Below are positions 58,565 to 64,000 of a DNA stretch of 64,000 bases, one piece after another; positions within the stretch are counted from its first letter, which is position 1; the number at the start of each line of letters is the position of its first letter. The notes beneath the pieces are model-generated. The model had not been told where the DNA came from and did not search any database. It saw only the letters and a program-made list of their open reading frames with translations. Position numbers and translations under genes: made by a program. Where the stretch lies: contig LUCM01001680.1 of NCBI GenBank assembly GCA_008360955.1, forward strand, positions 166,967 through 230,966, read 5' to 3'. This stretch comes from Fasciolopsis buskii. Lineage: Eukaryota; Platyhelminthes; Trematoda; Plagiorchiida; Fasciolidae.

Positions 58565-58940
58565 CAGCGGTCGTTTGTTCGTTGCTGATGATTTTAACGT
58601 CTTTTTAGCTGGTCAGCGGAAATGGGACAACACTAGGGAGGCCGATTTTCTATCTAAGCTAGCGGGACTCAGAAAGAGAACCGGCTCTTCCAACCACAGG
58701 AGGTTTCTGCTGAACACCGACAGTTATCACAAAAAAATACATACGATCACCTGGCGCCCTCTTTCTCTTTCACAATGTTGGATTCACGCGCACCATATCA
58801 TCTTTGATCACCGGTCGCGTGGATCTTTCCAGGGTTGCCAATGGTTCCGGTCCATTCAACTAGACACAGTTCATTTTTTGGTCCGTATTCACGTTTTTGT
58901 GTCCATTCTGTGGTTAAACCAACGTGAACATCATTCATAG
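58565..58940 (+). pseudogene. LINE endonuclease remnant
   Basis: From 58584 the frame reads VADDFNVFLAG (normally 'VAGDFNAQLG'), FLLNTDSYHKKIHTITWRPL (normally 'FL.NTxFRHK.RHxLTWRPP'), HAHHIIFDHRSRGSFQGCQW (normally 'QIDHIxISxRWRGSVxDCRS') and TVHFLVRIHVFVS (normally 'SDHALVRxxxxLR'). The final catalytic Asp of SDH is Val, and the Asp of IDH is His. The DNA-nicking function is lost. Confidence 0.85.
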
Positions 58941-59649
58941 CTCGGAACTGTTTTTGGATGAGAATTGTCGACATGCGTTCTAATCGGAGATTTCAACGTG
59001 GCTATCATCCTAACGAAATGCCCGAACTTCGACTGAACAATAAAAACGTTGCATTGAGCTACAACTGCTGCACTCAATTGCGGCAGTTGCAGAAACAATG
59101 GACACCCTCGACTTCAGTCGCACTGTTAGATGCTCACAGATCCGTCCCCCAGGATGCAAAATACAATGAGACGCGCAAATCGCTGAGGGGCCAGATTACA
59201 AACAGCCTGACAAATGACCGCAAGCAGTGGTGGATAGGGAAATAGAAAAGTCTTCAGCTATCGAAAATAGTTTAAACCTTCATCGGCAGACTGGGAATAC
59301 TGGTAAATTGAATTCAAATGCAAACGAGGTGATCAAACAATCTGGAAGTTCCGTGATTTATTCTCAGCAGCAGCGAAAATAGTTTTGAGCAGAACACTTT
59401 AGAGAATAGTTTTGTTGATCAAATGCTACGGTGGCCCTCCCATTTATGCCTGAAAATGAATCAGTCCGCTTTCAACCATGAAGATCATCACAACAAGAGT
59501 TTTCTAAAAGGACTTGGGAGTTGTCACCCATCTTGTTTGAAGACCACGGTGAAGTGAATTAACAAAACTCCCAGGATCATCTTGGGTAAAAGAACAGAAT
59601 TCTCAGGATCAGTCTAAATCGGTGTTTGTATCGACTTACAAGAAAATCA

Positions 59650-60290
59650 CAGAGAAGTTAGTTTGATAAGCGTTGCAGTCAAGCCGCTCGTGACGGCCTT
59701 CCCAGCCGACGATCTAGTTCCGTAATAACCAAGCCAAGCTGCGTCTCTGTCGAGGTTATTTTGACCAATCAATTCATTCTGCGGCAGAAAATAAGCACAC
59801 ATTTAGCATTTCTTGATCAAAAGCGGCTTTTGATTCCCTAGACTGTGCAGTTAGTTCTCTGGCCCCACTTTTCAATGATGGATGTGTCAAAGGAATTGAT
59901 TTCACTTTTCCCAAATATGTATACGAACAACCGAAGGCCTGTATGGGACCGCAGCGTTATTTCACTCCAGTTCACCACAAGAAGGGATTTTCGTCAGGAT
60001 GTCCTGTTTCTCGTTTTTCCATCATTTTGCCGTTATGATCATTATGGAGATAGCCCTATCCTCATGTGAGACTAGTGGTGTTGATAGTTGTTCACGCAGC
60101 GACCTGTCTGACTTAGAATATGCGAATGATATTGTACTACTGAGTCAAATATTTCTCAAGTGTCTGGACGACAGCATATATATATATATATATGTTTGAT
60201 ATGTGTTTTGCACTTTGAATTGTGAAATGTCGTAGTACTTCTGGATTGGCTCAAAGCCGAACTCTATCCTCGTTAAGGAACAATGGGATG
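59650..60290 (+). pseudogene. LINE reverse transcriptase remnant (YADD changed to YAND)
   Basis: A decayed RT with RRDFRQDVLFLVF (frame-shifted 'SSGVRQGCPLSPFLFN' region, 59980-60020), SSCETSGVDSCSRSDLSD (60063-60113) and then LEYANDIVLLSQ (60113-60148). The YADD box (60119-60130) carries Asn for the first Asp of the pair, which removes a metal ligand. The first catalytic-Asp block is too damaged to see. It is not functional. Confidence 0.85.
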
Positions 60291-61289
60291 AGGCAGATAG
60301 ATTCATTTACTTAGATATCAGTTGAAGTGTCTTCCGGCATAGAGAAGGCCCGATTGGTACTTACTAATTTGAGCTATTTGTGGCATCATCGTGACGTCCG
60401 GTTACTGATCAAAGATAGGGTATGCACAGCAAAAGTGAAGTCCGCGTTGCTATACAGCTCTGGAACATTGGAGTCGAGTGTAGATACGCGAGGACTTGTG
60501 GTGTTTGAACTCCATTTTCTTCGTACTAGTGATAACACGTGATGACAAAATTTTGTGAGTAACTTAGAAGTTAGGCCTAAAGCACTGGGTCTTTGGGTTC
60601 AGTATTTAGAAAAGGCAGTGAATATGGTTAGATTAATGTACCTGGGACGCTTTGTACATGCCCGCAGAACGTTATTCTTCCAAACAGGCACTGGTTAGAG
60701 GGTGGTTTAAGGTGGACAGTCGATGATTTTGGAGAAAGTATGAAAACTTCAACCGAAAGACTGGATCGTGTAGGTAGAATTAGATTACCGTGTTAGAGTT
60801 CACCGGGAGATGTTTGGAGACAATAGGTGGTATGGCTTAGTGCCACAGTCAGTGACGTTCTTGCATTCGAAATCCGTGTTCTTCTATATATCTTTATAAC
60901 TTGAGAATTTGCTATCGATCTTTGTATGTTTGCGCTTCCCGTTTTCTCTTTTGAATCGTTGATGCTGTAAGGCAGGAACTACAACCAGAGCGCTTTGGAA
61001 AAGGTTATCGACTGTCGAAACTGATTGTTTAAATGAAGCAGGATGATGACTTAACAGACGATTACCGTGATGAGCCACAATAAGCGGAAAACTGTTCATG
61101 GACTTCTAGGAATGCCTGTTTATTCTTGTGGATACTACTGGCTAGAAATATGCATGGGAAGATCATACGAATTGACGTTTTAGGATAACCGGTGCAAGTG
61201 TTTAACCAAGCGAATGTCAACATGGTGAACGTCGATGCTCTTCTGCTATTACCATACTCGCCACCTCCATCGTCGACACCGTCACCAAT

Positions 61290-61580
61290 AGAAACAACAA
61301 CAACATCGCCAGAAATAACAAAAACAACAATGCATCAGCAGCAACAACAACAGTGAGATCATTACCCCCAATAACAACAACAACAACAACAGCAGCGGTA
61401 GCAGCAGCAACAACGGTAACAAACAACAGCAGTTGAAACGATGACGACGACGGCAACAACAACAGCAACAACAACAACAGGAGCAAACAGCAACAACAGC
61501 AACAGCTGCAGCTGCAAAAACAACAACAACGACAATAACAATGACAACAACAACAACAGCGACGACACAACAGTAACAAG
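61290..61580. repeat. (CAA)n / (CAG) trinucleotide array
   Basis: Plus-strand ACA/CAA units with CAG and CGA interruptions for about 290 bp. Both strands give long low-complexity ORFs (Cys/Leu-rich on the minus strand), which are artefacts. Confidence 0.95.
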
Positions 61581-62695
61581 GATGACCGCAAAAATAGGTA
61601 CCTCACCGATCGAAAACATTTGTTGAGTAATGGTCGGATTGTAAAGACGATAGACAAGCAAGCTTTGAAATCAGCAATTCATCCTAAAATCCAGCTACCT
61701 ACACAATATAGCTCATGGAAGTGTATATAATGCAGCTGAACACATGCAAGCATGCAAACGGACAAGCTAAATGGACAGAGTAAGGGTGACTGACTAGGTG
61801 GCGCGACCATTCAGTGGCAGGTTTGTAAAAGCGTGCGGGTGCGCACACATACACACGCACACACACGGCTGTGTAATTCATGCCTGGATTTGATACTGAT
61901 AAATTACTTCTGTCAAATATATCGGCACATTTGGCAAGTTGAATACGTCTCATATTGCCCATGAGTTGTCAGAAAAATAAAAGTGCAAAACAAGACTAAT
62001 ATTTGCCACCAATTCTTGCCTTGTCCACTGTCGAAATTTCCACTCGATCTTTCGTGTGACGGAACATCTGTTTTGTATTTGTTGGCTTATTCATAGTCGT
62101 TTGTTCGAGTCTGATGTAAACAGACATCGCTACTAATATTCTGTGGACATTAGGTGAAACAAATCGTAATGACTGGTGAGTAATCGAGGACGAGAGTAAT
62201 CATTCCATTTCTTCCCATAATTAGTGTATATTGGAAGTAGATGGTTCAAGAATTGCCAAATTTTTCTCTCCAGCCTCGAGGTCGAATTCGCAGTCCAACA
62301 TTTTTTAACCGCTTCCCAGACTGACTGACTGACGAAAAAAGAACCTTTTGTATGAACAGAACGATGTTTCTTCTGCAAAGTTCGGCCGGTCAAGTTTGAT
62401 CGGGGTAAATGTCGACTAGTTCGACTGGAAAATTTCGACCCGATTGCTGATTGACCTATCAGTCCAACAAAGGTTAAAGAATTAAATTGTTCAAATTCTT
62501 TACCAATACTTATGTTATATATTTGACATCAACTAAAAAATGTGCTTGGTGCTAACGCAGCAACATCAACATAACATTATACTGAAACGGATTATGAGAG
62601 AGAGGGGGAAGCAATCACCGAGGCGAAAAAAACAAGACCGTTTGTTATTTTCACGGCAAGCGTTTTTTATATCTTGCCATTTTGTGTCGTTGCTG

Positions 62696-62870
62696 TCATT
62701 ACTACTACTACTACTGCTACTACTACTACTGCTGCTACTACTACTACTACTACTATTACTACCACCACTACTATTACTATTACTACTACTGCGAATGCCA
62801 CTATTACCAATAGTACGACTACTACAACTATTAGTGGTACCACTATTACTACTGGTACTACTACTTAAAC
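62696..62870. repeat. (ACT)n trinucleotide array
   Basis: ACT units with GCT and ATT interruptions for about 175 bp. The Leu-rich plus ORF crossing it is an artefact of the repeat. Confidence 0.95.
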
Positions 62871-62960
62871 TGTTGTTTTTTCGGGTATTATTTGCCGGAC
62901 ACGAGGTTTACAGGCAGCATCGAAATCACTGGTTTCGGTTCTAAGCTGTATTGTTCCCAG

Positions 62961-63124
62961 CATTTATGCAAAACGACAACACTCGTCTGTTGGCCTCATT
63001 TAGGAGGGCAGGAGGTGCCAATCGATCCCGAAGCAGAGAAAAACGTTTTCATACCCCTGTCCATGTCATAGTCCGATCTTCAGCTCATTTTCAGGCGCGA
63101 CCGGTATGGGATAAAGCTCAAAAG
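62961..63124 (+). CDS. Candidate first coding exon, unidentified protein
   Basis: After a fair acceptor (GCTGTATTGTTCCCAG|) the exon has an ATG at 62966 and reads MQNDNTRLLASFRRAGGANR, SRSREKRFHTPVHVIVRSSA, HFQARPVWDKAQK, closing in phase 0 at a strong donor CAAAAG|GTAAGC. The peptide is basic (Arg/Ser-rich at the start). An acceptor just 5 nt before an ATG would suit a trans-spliced leader site in a flatworm, which is inference only. Family unknown. Confidence 0.4.
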
Positions 63125-63129
63125 GTAAG

Positions 63130-64000
63130 CAGTGAGCAAGCATACCCACAAAATATATTCAAGTCATCAAAGGTGAGGTAGAAATTTTCGTACTCAAACC
63201 ATAATAAAGCAATTCGCCATTGCCCTCTCGATGGTTCCACAGGACTAGAGTCATGATTCGGAGATATTGGTGGTCTAATACGAGACCGCCAAACATCCGT
63301 AACGAGGGGGTATTAAGTTTCTCGGCTGTCAAATAGAACTCTATGAACTTGGGCAGTGAACACCATTCAACTTTCTACCAGAACAAGGAAACGACAGAAA
63401 TAGCCAAATAGAACCCCTTTTGTCTGCATCTGTTGATCATTTGACTAAAAGCTATATCGGTCGATGTTCAGCACTCAATAAGTGCCCATTAACATTGCCG
63501 ACTCATCTATCACATGCAACATGTGATAAAATTCGCCAGTTCTCGTAGGTTTCACTATCTGTATGGCGTTGTTTGGGTCAAAAATTATTGAAGGAACTTA
63601 TTGCCCTCGTTACACTACATTTCTTCCACTTTGTCGCATAGTTTCTGATCTGTGAAATAATGGCCCTCTGAGATGACCGTCGGTTCTCACCATAATTTCA
63701 TTTGCACGCCGCTATGAAGTGTCCATTAGTGAAAAATATCTATTATGAAACTCAGATCAAATTTAATCAACACATCTGTTAACTTTCGATGCTTTGCTCT
63801 TATTGGATTAGAGATGACAATTATCACCAAGGCGTAGGCATTTTCTCAACATGAGTAGTCACCATTGCAATCCTTTTCACCTGGATCGAGATGAAGTTAT
63901 TCGGAGAATGTTCTACTGAAAAGACTTGCTCGACAAACTGCTTTCAACCAAGTTAGACGGTGAATATAACGTTGTTCTACACTCCAATAATGATCAGCCT
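63130..64000. other. Unassigned stretch to window end
   Basis: If the exon at 62961 is real, this is its first intron. No motif, repeat family or further exon was recognised before the window ends. Confidence 0.35.

Larger units (their letters stand above)
58565..60860 (+). mobile_element. Degenerate non-LTR retrotransposon (RTE/CR1-like LINE), endonuclease to C-terminus
   Basis: Four successive parts are recognisable on the plus strand: endonuclease (58565-58940), linker (58958-59290, ending RKQWWIGK), reverse transcriptase (59650-60290, decayed, catalytic box YAND) and the C-terminal region (60327-60800, with ARLVLTNLSYLWHHRDVRLL and LMYLGRFVHARRTLF). Many stops and frame changes separate them. 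It is the same family as the copy at 20130-22170. A short (TA)n at 60177-60193 has been inserted or grown inside the RT. Confidence 0.85.

Noticed and set aside
61217..61661. 146- and 99-codon minus ORFs rich in Cys, Leu and Val
   Set aside because: They come entirely from the (CAA)n array read in reverse.
62540..62944. 134-codon plus ORF with a Leu-rich 'membrane' segment
   Set aside because: The Leu run is the (ACT)n array out of phase, not a transmembrane helix.
1..64000. CRISPR arrays, operons, ribosome binding sites, phage or plasmid functions
   Set aside because: Splice signals, LINEs, SINEs, a Penelope-like element and the microsatellite load show a eukaryotic genome; none of these prokaryotic features is present.

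Overview
The window looks like a gene-poor, intron- and repeat-rich stretch of an animal genome, most likely a parasitic flatworm (trematode). This is an inference from three things. Four broken non-LTR retrotransposon copies resemble the trematode RTE/CR1-like type. A broken Penelope-like element still encodes a GIY-YIG domain. The DNA between them is dense in microsatellites, lacks operons and long ORFs, and shows metazoan GT/AG splice signals. No database search was possible, so no species is named.

Layout. 0.04-0.9 kb: LINE remnant. 1.85-2.2 kb: copy of dispersed repeat R4. 4.39-5.70 kb: truncated Penelope-like element between two inverted ~150-bp terminal repeats. 11.1-12.3 kb, minus strand: the best host coding exon, about 404 codons, Ser/Thr/Asn-rich, with a perfect GTAAGT donor. 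14.4 kb: first of six copies of a tRNA-headed SINE (SINE1). 17-18.6 kb: R4 and R3 repeats. 20.1-22.2 kb, minus: the longest LINE copy (endonuclease plus RT). 22.4-25.2 kb, plus: a chain of candidate exons with compatible phases and one possible 1-nt frameshift. 25.8-26.25 kb: R3 ending in (AT)n. 28.98-29.9 kb: 0.9-kb (CAT)n array. 33.35-33.48 kb, plus: convincing single exon. 34.7-35.4 kb, minus: candidate last two exons of a gene with a poly(A) signal. 37.4-38.0 kb: LINE 3' fragment. 39-56 kb: SINE1 copies, three copies of a second tRNA-like repeat (SINE2) in inverted and tandem arrangements, R4, R3 and small exon candidates. 57.6 kb, minus: exon candidate with a PLDLS (CtBP-type) motif. 58.6-60.9 kb, plus: degenerate LINE. 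61.3-62.9 kb: (CAA)n and (ACT)n arrays. 63 kb, plus: candidate first coding exon.

The exons found do not assemble into one recognisable pathway. They look like scattered exons of a few large genes with long introns on both strands. The mobile elements are decayed: the LINEs have lost catalytic residues or carry stops, and the Penelope-like element is 5'-truncated and frameshifted. The most unusual structures are the SINE2 family (an internal tRNA-Leu-like segment in a ~373-bp tandem unit, with one copy in a large snap-back), the inverted-terminal-repeat Penelope element, and an antisense hammerhead-like motif in R4. Many short ORFs overlap microsatellites and are treated as noise.
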